Notes: generated from the letters alone by a model not told the origin. DNA of 64,000 nucleotides from Leisingera coralii (GCF_049056525.1 NZ_JBHUPT010000002.1:248001-312000); one strand, 5' to 3'. Counted from the first letter of the stretch, positions 35,089 to 42,936 are shown. Numbers and translations are program-made.

Positions 35089-36528
35089 ATGATCGAGAAA
35101 CGCGACTTTTACATCAATGGCCAGTGGGTGTCCCCTGCTGAGCCGAACGACTTCGAGGTGATCAACCCCTCGACCGAGGAACCCTGTGCAGTGATCTCGC
35201 TGGGCTCCGAGGCTGACACCAACGCTGCGGTCGCGGCGGCCAAGGCTGCCTTCCCGGGCTGGATGGCCACCCCGGTGGAAGAGCGCATCGCGCTGGTGGA
35301 AAAGCTGATCGACATCTATGAATCCCGGGCCGAGGATCTGGCCCAGGCGATGTCGATGGAGATGGGTGCGCCGATCAACCTGTCGCGCACCTCGCAAGTC
35401 GGTGCCGGCAGCTGGCACCTGCGCAACTTCATCGCTGCGGCAAAGGAGTTCAAGTTCGACGCGCCGCTGAACGACAACGCTCCGAACGACCGGATTATCC
35501 ACGAGCCAGTTGGCGTTTGCGCGCTGATCACGCCGTGGAACTGGCCGATGAACCAGATCACGCTCAAGGTGGGCGCGGCGGCGGTTGCCGGCTGCACCAT
35601 GGTGCTGAAGCCGTCCGAGCAAAGCCCGCTGAACGCGATGATCTTTGCCGAGCTGATGGATGAGGCCGGCTTCCCGGCAGGTGTTTTCAACCTGGTGAAC
35701 GGCGACGGCATGGGCGTTGGCGCGCAGCTGACCGGGCACCCGGATGTGGACATGGTGTCCTTCACCGGCTCCACCCGCGCAGGCATCGCGATTTCGCAGA
35801 ATGCGGCTCTGACACTGAAAAAAGTGCATCTGGAGCTGGGCGGCAAAGGCGCCAATGTGATCTTTGAAGACGCCGACGAAAAGGCGGTGAAGCGCGGCGT
35901 GCTGCACATGATGCAGAACACAGGCCAGAGCTGCAACGCGCCCAGCCGGATGCTGGTGCAGAAGAGCATCTATGACCGCGTGGTGTCCGAGGCTGCGGAA
36001 GTGGCCGCCAAGGTCGAGGTTGGTCCCGCCGATCAGGAAGGCCGTCACATCGGCCCGGTGGTGAATGAGCTGCAGTGGAACAAGATCCAGGACCTGATCC
36101 AGAAGGGCATCGACGAAGGCGCCAAACTGGTGGCGGGCGGCACCGGGCGTCCGGACGGGCTGAACAAGGGTTACTACGTAAAGCCCACGGTCTTTGCCGA
36201 TGTGAACAACCAGATGACCATCGCGCGCGAAGAGATCTTTGGCCCGGTGCTGGCAATTCTGCCATTTGAGACCGAAGAGGAGGCGATCAAGATCGCCAAT
36301 GACACGCCTTACGGCCTCACCAATTATGTGCAGACCCAGGATGGCGCCCGTGCCAACCGCATGGCCCGCGCGCTGCGCTCCGGCATGGTGGAGATGAACG
36401 GCAAGTCGCGCTCGGCCGGCTCGCCCTTTGGCGGCATGAAACAGTCCGGCCAGGGCCGTGAGGGCGGCAAATGGGGGATCGAGGATTTCCTGGAAGTGAA
36501 AGCCGTTGGCGGCTGGGCGGCTGAGTAA
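35089..36528 (+). CDS. NAD(P)+-dependent aldehyde dehydrogenase
   Basis: A 479-residue member of the aldehyde dehydrogenase superfamily. Catalytic elements are complete: Asn in ITPWNWPMNQI (near 147), Glu in LELGGKGANVIF (near 249) and the nucleophile Cys in NTGQSCNAPSRM (near 283), plus EEIFGPVLAI. Substrate is uncertain; betaine, succinate-semialdehyde and aryl aldehydes are all possible. No transporter or alcohol dehydrogenase gene is attached. Regulation by a palindrome-binding repressor is suggested by the upstream operator-like site, and a clear terminator follows. Confidence 0.92.
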   Translation: MIEKRDFYINGQWVSPAEPNDFEVINPSTEEPCAVISLGSEADTNAAVAAAKAAFPGWMATPVEERIALVEKLIDIYESRAEDLAQAMSMEMGAPINLSRTSQVGAGSWHLRNFIAAAKEFKFDAPLNDNAPNDRIIHEPVGVCALITPWNWPMNQITLKVGAAAVAGCTMVLKPSEQSPLNAMIFAELMDEAGFPAGVFNLVNGDGMGVGAQLTGHPDVDMVSFTGSTRAGIAISQNAALTLKKVHLELGGKGANVIFEDADEKAVKRGVLHMMQNTGQSCNAPSRMLVQKSIYDRVVSEAAEVAAKVEVGPADQEGRHIGPVVNELQWNKIQDLIQKGIDEGAKLVAGGTGRPDGLNKGYYVKPTVFADVNNQMTIAREEIFGPVLAILPFETEEEAIKIANDTPYGLTNYVQTQDGARANRMARALRSGMVEMNGKSRSAGSPFGGMKQSGQGREGGKWGIEDFLEVKAVGGWAAE

Positions 36529-36551
36529 GCCTTAAGCCCTGAGATTGGAAG

Positions 36552-36580
36552 AAGCCGCCTTTCGGGGCGGCTTTTTTCTT
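36552..36580 (+). terminator. Terminator of the aldehyde dehydrogenase gene
   Basis: AAGCCGCC and GGCGGCTT pair around TTTCGG, followed by TTTTTTCTTT. Confidence 0.92.
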
Positions 36581-36599
36581 TGCTGGCGCCGTCCCGGGC

Positions 36600-36682
36600 G
36601 AGTGTCCTCCCGCGCCTGCTGCCCCCCGGCAGCGCCGGGCAGCCCGCCGGCTTGGGCGTGGCCCGTGCTGCGCACGGGCAAG
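36600..36682. repeat. Dispersed GC-rich intergenic repeat, copy 1
   Basis: Bases 36651-36679 are identical to 42905-42933 (29 bases) and contain a perfect hairpin GCCCGTGC-TGC-GCACGGGC. The 45 bases before it are related but diverged between copies (CTCCCGCGCC, CCCGCCGG and CGCCGGGC in both). Both copies lie just past a terminator. Confidence 0.75.
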
Positions 36683-36693
36683 GGGGCATGAGA

Positions 36694-36987
36694 TCAGAAA
36701 TAGGCTCTAAGCAGGCAGATTGCAGCGATTCCAGCGGCGATGGTCAGCGGCAGGCTGCGGGTTGCCAGTGCTACGGCCAGGGAGGTAGCGCCGGCCGCCC
36801 ACTCCTGTGGACCGCCCTGCATCAACAGATACGTGACCAGTGACAGGATCAGGCAGCCCGGAAGCGCCTGCAGGCCGCGTGCCCAGGGTCCGTGCTCCGG
36901 CAGCCGCCGGCCCAGCATGTAGCCGGAGAACCGGACCGCAAAGGTTGCCGCCGCCAGGCCGAAGATCAGGGTCCAGGTTTCAGTCAT
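36694..36987 (-). CDS. azlD: AzlD-family small subunit of a branched-chain amino-acid exporter
   Basis: A 97-residue membrane protein with about three helices, of the AzlD/YgaH family. It has the typical FGLAAATFAVRFSGYMLGR start and the conserved LPGCLILSLVTY block. With AzlC it forms an exporter of branched-chain or related amino acids. It overlaps the end of azlC by eight bases, so the two are translationally coupled. Confidence 0.9.
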   Translation of the reverse strand: MTETWTLIFGLAAATFAVRFSGYMLGRRLPEHGPWARGLQALPGCLILSLVTYLLMQGGPQEWAAGATSLAVALATRSLPLTIAAGIAAICLLRAYF

Positions 36988-37693
36988 CGCCCAGCACTCC
37001 GGCGATGGCCGCGCCGCCGAGGCCGCCCAGGATCAGGGTCCAGGTCGGATCCAGCGGAGTCAGCATACCCGCCAGCAGCACGATGGCGATGGATCCGGCC
37101 CAGGGCATCAGCATGGTGCTGCCGCTCCACAACGACCGCAGGATGGCGATGAAGGCGGCAGTGAAGGCAAAGTCCATACCAAGAGCTTTGGGCTCCGGCG
37201 CCACCGTGGCAAAACTTGCTCCCGCCACCGTGGCCAGCACCCAGACCGCCACCAGCCCCAGGCCGCCGCCAACCAGATACCAGTAGCCGGCGCGGTGGCC
37301 GCGGGCGCGCATCGCGTGCATCAGCGCCCAGTTCTCATCCGTCGCCAGATGAACGCCCAACAGCACCTGCCACCACGGGCGTCCTGCGAATTCATCCCGC
37401 AGCGACGCGGTGATCAGCAGCAGCCGCAGGTTCAGCGCCAGCCCGGCCAGCAGCGCCGCGCCGGCGCCAGCCCCGGCCACCAGCCGTTCTACAGCGATGA
37501 TCTGAGAGGAGCCGGCAAACACAATGGTTCCCATCACCCCGGTCTGAAGTCCGTCCATCCGGGCCTGTGCCGCCAGAAGTCCGAAGGCCAGCCCATAGAC
37601 ACCAACGCCAACCGCCAGGGGCAGGATGTCGTGCAGACCGGCGGTCAGCTGGCCGCGGGTGCTGCTGCTGTCGGCTATGTCTTGCAGGGCCAT
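36980..37693 (-). CDS. azlC: AzlC-family permease (branched-chain amino-acid exporter large subunit)
   Basis: A 237-residue inner-membrane permease with about six to seven helices. AzlC hallmarks are LPLAVGVGVYGLAFGLLAA near residue 25, FAGSSQIIAVERL and LNLRLLLITASLRDEF. Well-studied relatives export isoleucine/valine or analogues (YgaZH type). It is first in the azlCD operon and divergent from an XRE-cupin regulator. The 111-base spacer carries repeated CGAACG elements, so local control is likely. Confidence 0.92.
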   Translation of the reverse strand: MALQDIADSSSTRGQLTAGLHDILPLAVGVGVYGLAFGLLAAQARMDGLQTGVMGTIVFAGSSQIIAVERLVAGAGAGAALLAGLALNLRLLLITASLRDEFAGRPWWQVLLGVHLATDENWALMHAMRARGHRAGYWYLVGGGLGLVAVWVLATVAGASFATVAPEPKALGMDFAFTAAFIAILRSLWSGSTMLMPWAGSIAIVLLAGMLTPLDPTWTLILGGLGGAAIAGVLGDD

Positions 37694-37734
37694 TGGACTG
37701 CTCCTCTGGAAGCGGGTCTGCGGTTCAGCTATAC

Positions 37735-37785
37735 CGAACGTGAGGCTTCTATATCGAACGATCTACTTGTTCGTCAAGTCGAACG
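37735..37785. promoter_or_regulatory. CGAACG repeat cluster between azlC and the XRE-cupin gene
   Basis: CGAACG occurs at 37735-37740, 37755-37760 and 37780-37785, with TATACCGAACG and TATATCGAACG sharing a longer core. The last copy also forms an inverted repeat GTTCG-tcaagt-CGAAC. It lies 20 to 70 bases before the regulator start and 42 to 92 bases before azlC, the expected place for operators acting on both genes. Confidence 0.65.
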
Positions 37786-37804
37786 AAAGGATGAAATAAA
37801 GAAC

Positions 37805-38353
37805 ATGTCAGCGCCCCACCAGATGATTGCCGCAGCGATCCAGCGCGAGCGCAACCGCGCAGGCAAGTCGCTCTCGGCGCTTGCCGCGCAGGCGGGAATT
37901 GCCAAATCGACCCTGTCGCAGCTGGAGGCAGGCAACGGAAACCCCAGTGTAGAGACGCTTTGGGCTCTGGCTGCGGCGCTGGATATCCCGCTGAGCCTGC
38001 TGTTTGAGACCGAAGCCCCCTCTACCACCCTGATCCGGGCAGGGGAGGGGGAGCCACTGGAATCGGAGCTGTCGGATTTCACCGCGGTCCTGCTGTCGCG
38101 CTGCCCGCCGAATGTGCGCCGGGATGTCTACCGGGTGGTGATGCAGCCTGGAGAGGTCCGCTGCGCCCAGCCGCACCCGCGCGGCACGGTGGAGCATATG
38201 CTGGTCTGCTCGGGTCAGATGCGGGCGGGATCGGAGGGACAGGAAGAGATCCTGCAGCCCGGCGACTACTACACCTATCCCGGCGACCGTCCGCACAGCT
38301 ATGAGGCGCTGCAGGCGGATACGCTGTTCATTATGGTGATGGAAGCGCCGTGA
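37805..38353 (+). CDS. XRE-family regulator with cupin domain, likely controlling azlCD
   Basis: A 182-residue regulator. The N-terminal HTH_3 domain contains KSLSALAAQAGIAKSTLSQL then EAGNGNPSVETLWALAAAL. The C-terminal cupin (about residues 105-178) has QPHPRGTVEHMLVCSGQM and the barrel strand LQPGDYYTYPGDRPHSYEA. Cupin pockets in this family bind small ligands or metal. It is divergent from azlC across CGAACG repeats, so it probably represses or activates the amino-acid exporter and itself; that is inference from layout. It converges with the pseudouridine synthase 12 bases away. Confidence 0.9.
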   Translation: MSAPHQMIAAAIQRERNRAGKSLSALAAQAGIAKSTLSQLEAGNGNPSVETLWALAAALDIPLSLLFETEAPSTTLIRAGEGEPLESELSDFTAVLLSRCPPNVRRDVYRVVMQPGEVRCAQPHPRGTVEHMLVCSGQMRAGSEGQEEILQPGDYYTYPGDRPHSYEALQADTLFIMVMEAP

Positions 38354-38365
38354 GCTGCGGCGGGC

Positions 38366-39019
38366 TCAGAACTCCGGCTTCACCCGGAACTTCAGCGACT
38401 CGCCGCTGTCGGGGTGCTTGATCCGCAGCTCCTCGGAATGCAGCATCAGCCTTGGGTGATCCAAAGCCGCGCCGCTGGCATAGAGAGGGTCGCCCAGGAT
38501 CGGGTGGCCCAGCGACAGCATATGCACCCGCAGCTGATGCGAGCGCCCGGTCTTCGGTGTCAGCCGCACCCGGGTGGAGCCGTCCTCGTATTTCATCACC
38601 CGCCAATCGGTGACGGCCGGCTTGCCGGTCTCATGGCAGACCATCTGTTTCGGGCGGTTCGGCCAATCGACGATCAGCGGCAGGTCCACCGTGCCGCTCC
38701 TCGGTTCCAGCTTGCCCGCCACCCGCGCCACATAGGCCTTTTTGGCGGTGCGCTTCTCGAACTGCATCGACAGGTGCCGCTGCGCATGCGGGGAGAGGCC
38801 GAATACCATCACGCCGGAGGTGTCCCGGTCCAGCCGGTGCACCAGCAGCGCCTCGGGGAACACCGCCTGAACGCGTGTGATCAGGCAGTCCGCCAGATGC
38901 TCGCCGCGGCCCGGCACCGACAACAGGCCCGCAGGCTTGTTCACCGCCAAGAGCTCGGCGTCGTGGTGCAGGATCTCCAGCGGGTCCTGCGGCGGGATGT
39001 ATTCGCTTGAAATGGCCAT
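38366..39019 (-). CDS. RluA-family pseudouridine synthase
   Basis: A 217-residue RNA pseudouridine synthase without an S4 domain, the size of E. coli RluA (219), which modifies 23S rRNA U746 and tRNA U32. The catalytic motif HRLDRDTSGVMVF carries the active-site aspartate. The conserved LAVNKPAGLLSVPGR, TGRSHQLRVHM and HPILGDPLY blocks are all present. I prefer the ATG at 39019 over an upstream start at 39055 because the extension is not conserved in character, although ribosome sites are weak for both. Confidence 0.9.
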   Translation of the reverse strand: MAISSEYIPPQDPLEILHHDAELLAVNKPAGLLSVPGRGEHLADCLITRVQAVFPEALLVHRLDRDTSGVMVFGLSPHAQRHLSMQFEKRTAKKAYVARVAGKLEPRSGTVDLPLIVDWPNRPKQMVCHETGKPAVTDWRVMKYEDGSTRVRLTPKTGRSHQLRVHMLSLGHPILGDPLYASGAALDHPRLMLHSEELRIKHPDSGESLKFRVKPEF

Positions 39020-39171
39020 GACCGCCTGCCTAGCGCCAGAGGCGCGCGGGGGCAAGCATGGCTAGTTCCCGCAGACCCTGACGCTTTCCCTTGAGCCCTG
39101 CCATTTGCTAAATTGACACTGTCCCGGCGATCCGGTAACCGGCGCGCCTCACAGACACATGGGGACAAGGC

Positions 39172-40083
39172 ATGGCACGCAAACGCAAAGGGCGCGATAT
39201 TTCCGGCTGGCTGGTGGTGGACAAGCCTGCGGGGCTGACCTCGACCGCGGTTGTGAACAAGGTGCGCTGGGCGCTGGATGCCAAGAAGGCCGGCCATGCA
39301 GGCACGCTTGACCCTGAGGCAACCGGGGTTCTGGCCGTGGCGCTGGGCGAGGCGACCAAGACCGTTCCCTATATCACCGACGCGCTGAAGGCCTATACCT
39401 TCACTGTGCGGCTGGGCCAGGCGACCAACACCGATGATGCCGAGGGGGAAGTGATCGCCGAAAGCAATGCGCGCCCCACTGATGAGCAGATCAAGGAGGC
39501 GCTGCTGCCCTTCCTGGGCGAGATCATGCAGGTGCCGCCCAAGTTCTCCGCTGTGAAAATCGACGGCCAGCGCGCCTACAAACTCGCCCGCGATGGCGAG
39601 GATGTGGAGATCGAGGCCCGCCCGCTGTGGGTGGAAGAGCTGATCATGCTGGACCGTCCCGACGAGGATCACGTGGTGCTGGAGATGACCTGCGGCAAGG
39701 GCGGCTACGTGCGCTCGATCGCCCGCGACCTGGGGGCGGCGCTGGGCTGCCATGGCCATGTCAAGGAACTGCGCCGGATCTGGTCCGGCCCGTTTGATGC
39801 CGAAGACGGCGTTTCGCTGGAGCTGATCGACGAACTGGCAAAATCGCCTGAGCTTGACCAGTACCTGCGGCCGCTGGAGGAGGGCCTCGCTGACCTGCCC
39901 GAGCTGAAATGCACCCCGCAGGGGGCTGTGCGGCTGCGCAACGGCAACCCGGGCATGGTGATGGCCACGGATGTGGAATACGGCGACGAGGCCTGGGCCT
40001 CGCTTGAGGGCAAGGCCGTTGCCGTTGGCATCTACAAGTCAGGCGAGTTGCATCCGAGCCGGGTTTTTGTGCAGCCGGAGTGA
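39172..40083 (+). CDS. truB: tRNA pseudouridine-55 synthase
   Basis: A 303-residue TruB enzyme making pseudouridine 55 in the T-loop of tRNAs. The N-terminal GWLVVDKPAGLTSTAVVNKV and the catalytic AGHAGTLDPEATGVL (Asp near residue 47) are diagnostic. CGKGGYVRSIARDLG and the C-terminal PUA-like end complete the family layout. It is usually clustered with rbfA and rpsO; here rpsO lies 2.4 kb further on the same strand, separated by a gene-free stretch, a DUF1643 gene and an RTX gene. Confidence 0.97.
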   Translation: MARKRKGRDISGWLVVDKPAGLTSTAVVNKVRWALDAKKAGHAGTLDPEATGVLAVALGEATKTVPYITDALKAYTFTVRLGQATNTDDAEGEVIAESNARPTDEQIKEALLPFLGEIMQVPPKFSAVKIDGQRAYKLARDGEDVEIEARPLWVEELIMLDRPDEDHVVLEMTCGKGGYVRSIARDLGAALGCHGHVKELRRIWSGPFDAEDGVSLELIDELAKSPELDQYLRPLEEGLADLPELKCTPQGAVRLRNGNPGMVMATDVEYGDEAWASLEGKAVAVGIYKSGELHPSRVFVQPE

Positions 40084-40717
40084 TCCGGTTGCTTGTCAGC
40101 CCCTGTTGTTGCGGAAGACCTCCAACCGGATGTGCCGGGTGCCCGGCTCGGCCTGATCACCGGCCCGGCTGTGCCAGGTTTCAGCACAATATTCTGAAGT
40201 ACTAAGGCAGCCGGAAATTAGTCCGTGCCCGCATCGCTGGTCATCGTGCCGCTATTGGACGTAATGGTCCGGCCGCTGCCTGTGAAAGCAGAACCGGAAA
40301 TTCCATGAGGATCCCGTTGAAAAACCAAGTCCGCACCGGCTCCGTGCCGGGGTGCGACTCCGCCTAAAAATGCGTAACGTTTCATAGCATTCAACGCATC
40401 TGCCGTGGCTACGAACAGCTAGTGCGCATAGCCCCTGTAAAATCCCTGGTGAGCTGAAAAAAAAGGTCAAGCATTCTGACGGAATGTTTCGCGCGCGAAA
40501 CATCAGGCCAGCACTGCTTACCTAATCGCCTCAAGGCTGCTTCGATCCATGCTCTGGGGCCTCGTCAGAAGTCAGGCGGGGCTGGCATCATGGTTTGTTG
40601 GCAGAACCGGCTGATCCTGCCGAGCAGCCGAAAATCACGCTCGCTGCGGTGCCCTTCCCCTGAGAGTTGCGGTGATCCTGCTTGGAATGCAGGCCGTGCC
40701 AAATTAGTAAAGCGCGC
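40084..40717. other. 634-bp gene-free stretch with a 20-bp palindrome
   Basis: I find no credible gene. Composition is lower in GC than the flanks in its centre, with an A8 run at about 40457-40464. It contains a short GC dyad GCCGGG-TG-CCCGGC at 40134-40147 after truB and a perfect 20-bp palindrome at 40484-40503. A minus-strand frame from 40503 to 40252 has no family character. It could be an insertion scar or an uncharacterised RNA locus. Confidence 0.5.
40484..40503. promoter_or_regulatory. 20-bp perfect palindrome
   Basis: ATGTTTCGCGCGCGAAACAT is fully self-complementary. It lies 214 bases before the DUF1643 start, in DNA without genes. Form and length fit a dimeric repressor site (the TTTCG..CGAAA pattern is seen for LacI-type proteins), but no regulator gene is adjacent. 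Confidence 0.5.
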
Positions 40718-41230
40718 ATGATCACCCGCAGCCACACCAAGGGCGATGCCCCCTCGACCGCCGTTTATTCGGATTGCGAAACCTACCGCTACAGCCTGAC
40801 CCGGGTCTGGGACCCGGCGGGGCGGCGGGTGATGTTCGTGATGCTCAACCCCTCGACTGCAACTGAGGTGCAGAATGATCCCACCATCGAGCGCTGCGAG
40901 CGGCGTGCCCGTGCTTTGGGGTTTGGCGGTTTCAGGGCCACGAACATTTTTGCTTGCCGGGTGACCGACCCGCGTGAAATGCGGCGGTTGGAGGCACCGG
41001 AAGGCCCGGACAACATGGCGGCGATTCTGGAAGGGATGGATTGGGCCGATATGGTGATTTGTGCCTGGGGCACCCACGGTGCGCACCGCGGCCAGGGCGC
41101 GCGCGCCGCAGCGGCGCTGAGGTCCACCGGCAAGCCGCTTTACCATCTGGGGCTCAGTAAGGCAGGGCACCCGAAGCATCCGCTGTATATTGCCTACAGC
41201 CAGCAGCCGGAGCTGTGGCAGGCAGGATAA
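40718..41230 (+). CDS. DUF1643 domain protein
   Basis: A 170-residue cytoplasmic protein of the DUF1643 family. Conserved are YRYSLTRVWDP near the start, VMFVMLNPSTATEVQNDPTI and GFGGFRATNIFACRVTDP, and late ICAWGTHGAHRGQG and PLYHLGLSKAGHPKHPLYI. The family resembles uracil-DNA-glycosylase-like or nucleotide-binding folds, but no reaction is established. Start at the ATG 40718 by family N-terminus; the ribosome site is poor. It is preceded by an unexplained gene-free stretch. Confidence 0.85.
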   Translation: MITRSHTKGDAPSTAVYSDCETYRYSLTRVWDPAGRRVMFVMLNPSTATEVQNDPTIERCERRARALGFGGFRATNIFACRVTDPREMRRLEAPEGPDNMAAILEGMDWADMVICAWGTHGAHRGQGARAAAALRSTGKPLYHLGLSKAGHPKHPLYIAYSQQPELWQAG

Positions 41231-41336
41231 GGTATCTTCATCCTGCGTTAACCTGTGTTCCCGCTTTGTTTTGCTTTTGGCAGCTCAACGTGTAATTGTG
41301 CTTTCTGTATTAGTTTGTCCAAGGGTTGATCGGGCA

Positions 41337-42323
41337 ATGTTGTGGTTGGCAAGTGTGTTGGGACTTGTTGCGGTTGGCGGTGCGGTCCTGGTTGATACCG
41401 GGCCGGAGGAGGAAGAGGATTCCGGTACCCCGCCCAATTCAGGCACAGATGGCGACGGTCTCGACGGCGGTTTTATTGAGCCGGGCGGCAGTACCGTGAC
41501 CGGCACGGAGAACAACGATGTTCTGGCGGGCAGCGGGGTGGCGGAAAGCCTGTTCGGCGGTGCCGGGGATGACCAGATCGGCGGTTACGGCGGCAGCGAC
41601 TGGATCGATGGCGGCGCCGGCAGCGACCTTTTGTACGGGCAGGATGGGGATGACAGCCTCTTTGGCGGAGACGGCTTCGACCTGCTGCACGGCGAGGACG
41701 GTGGCGACTGGCTGGAAGGCGGCACCGGCGGCGACAGTCTTTACGGGCATTCCGGTGACGACAGGCTGCTGGGCGGCAGTGGCGCAGATCTGCTGCACGC
41801 CGGCCAGGGCCAGGATTGGCTGGAGGGCGGTGCGGACCAGGACACGCTGCACGGCAACGATGGCGACGACAGCCTGGCGGGCGGCGCTGGCGAGGACGCG
41901 CTGTTCGGCGGATATGGCAATGATGTGGTTTCCGGTGCCGGCGACGGCATGGACCAGGATTATGTCAATGGCGGAGACGGCGATGACTCGCTGATTGCCG
42001 GTGCAGGCGATGTCCTGACCGGCGGCGGCGGTGCTGATCAGTTCATGGTGGGCAGCTGGACCGGCAGCGGTGAGGCGGTGCAGCTGATGGACTACGATGC
42101 GGCCGAGGACCAGCTGGTGGTGGTCTGGGATTTCGAAGACGGGGAGGAGCCCACTGTGGAGGTGCGGCAGAACCCGGCTGCCGCGGCAGAGAAGCTGATT
42201 CTGGTCAATGGCCGGGCAGCTATGCGGGTCTCTGGGGCCGAAGGCCTGACGGCGGCGGATCTGGTGCTGATCGACCAGGAGTCGGCGGCCGGGACAGGAT
42301 TGCTGCCGCAATCATCCAGCTAG
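41337..42323 (+). CDS. RTX (hemolysin-type calcium-binding repeat) protein with N-terminal membrane anchor
   Basis: A 328-residue acidic protein. Residues 1-20 (MLWLASVLGLVAVGGAVLVD) form a single hydrophobic helix, followed by a Glu-rich linker. Residues about 60-235 hold roughly 15 nonapeptide GGxGxDxLx repeats such as GGAGDDQIGGYGGSDWIDGG that bind calcium as a parallel beta-roll. The last 90 residues are a non-repeat acidic domain (LMDYDAAEDQLVVVWDFEDG). Most RTX proteins are secreted by type I systems through a C-terminal signal; an N-terminal anchor is atypical, though it recurs in roseobacters. No ABC secretion genes are nearby. Confidence 0.88.
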   Translation: MLWLASVLGLVAVGGAVLVDTGPEEEEDSGTPPNSGTDGDGLDGGFIEPGGSTVTGTENNDVLAGSGVAESLFGGAGDDQIGGYGGSDWIDGGAGSDLLYGQDGDDSLFGGDGFDLLHGEDGGDWLEGGTGGDSLYGHSGDDRLLGGSGADLLHAGQGQDWLEGGADQDTLHGNDGDDSLAGGAGEDALFGGYGNDVVSGAGDGMDQDYVNGGDGDDSLIAGAGDVLTGGGGADQFMVGSWTGSGEAVQLMDYDAAEDQLVVVWDFEDGEEPTVEVRQNPAAAAEKLILVNGRAAMRVSGAEGLTAADLVLIDQESAAGTGLLPQSSS

Positions 42324-42380
42324 CCCGGTCCCCTTGGCCTTCGCACGCCGCACCGGCTCCTGGCATCCGGCAGTTAGCCT

Positions 42381-42409
42381 TTGCCTTTACAGCGGAAACA
42401 TCATATACG
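42381..42409 (+). promoter_or_regulatory. Probable sigma-70-type promoter of rpsO
   Basis: TTGCCT (42381-42386) and TATACG (42404-42409) are separated by 17 bases and lie 100 bases before the rpsO start. Each matches consensus at four of six positions. Confidence 0.45.
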
Positions 42410-42416
42410 CCCGCAT

Positions 42417-42436
42417 CTGCCGCGATTCTGCGGCAG
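42417..42436 (+). promoter_or_regulatory. Hairpin in the rpsO leader
   Basis: CTGCCGC-gattct-GCGGCAG forms a seven-base stem just after the predicted promoter, ahead of the rpsO ribosome site. It could be a leader structure used in S15 autoregulation or a weak terminator of the RTX gene. Confidence 0.4.
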
Positions 42437-42508
42437 GTTTCTCCACGGGCCTGTGCTGGACGACATCCCGGCCTGCGCCATCCACTCTAACCTATGAAGG
42501 AGACCCCG

Positions 42509-42778
42509 ATGTCGATCACTGCGGAAGAAAAAGCGCGCCTGATGAAAGAATTCGCAACCAAGGACGGCGACACCGGTTCCCCGGAAGTCCAGGTTGCAAT
42601 CCTGACCTCGCGCATCAACACCCTGACTGAGCACTTCAAAACCCACAAGAAGGACAACCACGGCCGCCGTGGCCTTCTGAAGATGGTTGCTCAGCGCCGC
42701 AAGCTGCTGGATTACACCAAAGGCAAGGATGAGGCCCGTTACCAGGACCTGATCAAGCGCCTGGGCATCCGCCGCTAA
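42509..42778 (+). CDS. rpsO: 30S ribosomal protein S15
   Basis: An 89-residue S15 protein that binds the central domain of 16S rRNA early in 30S assembly. The start MSITAEEKARLMKEFATKDG and the segment GSPEVQVAILTSRINTLTEH, with the end YQDLIKRLGIRR, are diagnostic. AAGGAG precedes the ATG at 42509. It is flanked by its own promoter-like elements and a strong terminator. In many genomes pnp follows directly, but here pnp is 11 kb upstream. Confidence 0.98.
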   Translation: MSITAEEKARLMKEFATKDGDTGSPEVQVAILTSRINTLTEHFKTHKKDNHGRRGLLKMVAQRRKLLDYTKGKDEARYQDLIKRLGIRR

Positions 42779-42801
42779 TCCGCGCATTATCCGGATTTCA
42801 G

Positions 42802-42832
42802 CGCCCGTTCCGAAAGGAGCGGGCGTTTTTTT
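42802..42832 (+). terminator. Rho-independent terminator of rpsO
   Basis: CGCCCGTTCC and GGAGCGGGCG pair (one T-G) around a GAAA tetraloop, followed by seven T residues. Confidence 0.94.
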
Positions 42833-42848
42833 GAGCCGGAATACTGCA

Positions 42849-42936
42849 GCAGCGGGGGGCTCCCGCGCCCGCAGGCCCGCCGGCTGCGCCGGGCCGCCTT
42901 TGGCCTTGGGCGTGGCCCGTGCTGCGCACGGGCGGT
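42849..42936. repeat. Dispersed GC-rich intergenic repeat, copy 2
   Basis: Contains at 42905-42933 the 29 bases identical to 36651-36679, including the hairpin GCCCGTGC-TGC-GCACGGGC, with a related GC-rich left part. It lies between the rpsO terminator and the aldehyde dehydrogenase terminator. Confidence 0.75.

Noticed and set aside
40134..40147. GCCGGG-TG-CCCGGC dyad after truB as a terminator
   Set aside because: Two-base loop and no T-tract, too tight to form a normal terminator hairpin.
40252..40503. An 83-codon minus-strand frame starting inside the 20-bp palindrome
   Set aside because: No ribosome-binding site, cysteine/arginine-rich non-protein-like composition and no family resemblance.
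40565..40717. Possible transposase fragment on the minus strand (frame ending near 40565)
   Set aside because: The suggestive residues are few, the frame continues as the antisense of the DUF1643 gene, and no inverted repeats or target duplication were seen.
41500..42050. Repetitive DNA that could be taken for a CRISPR or satellite array
   Set aside because: The period is set by RTX nonapeptides in one open frame. Repeats differ at the nucleotide level and have no spacer/repeat alternation.
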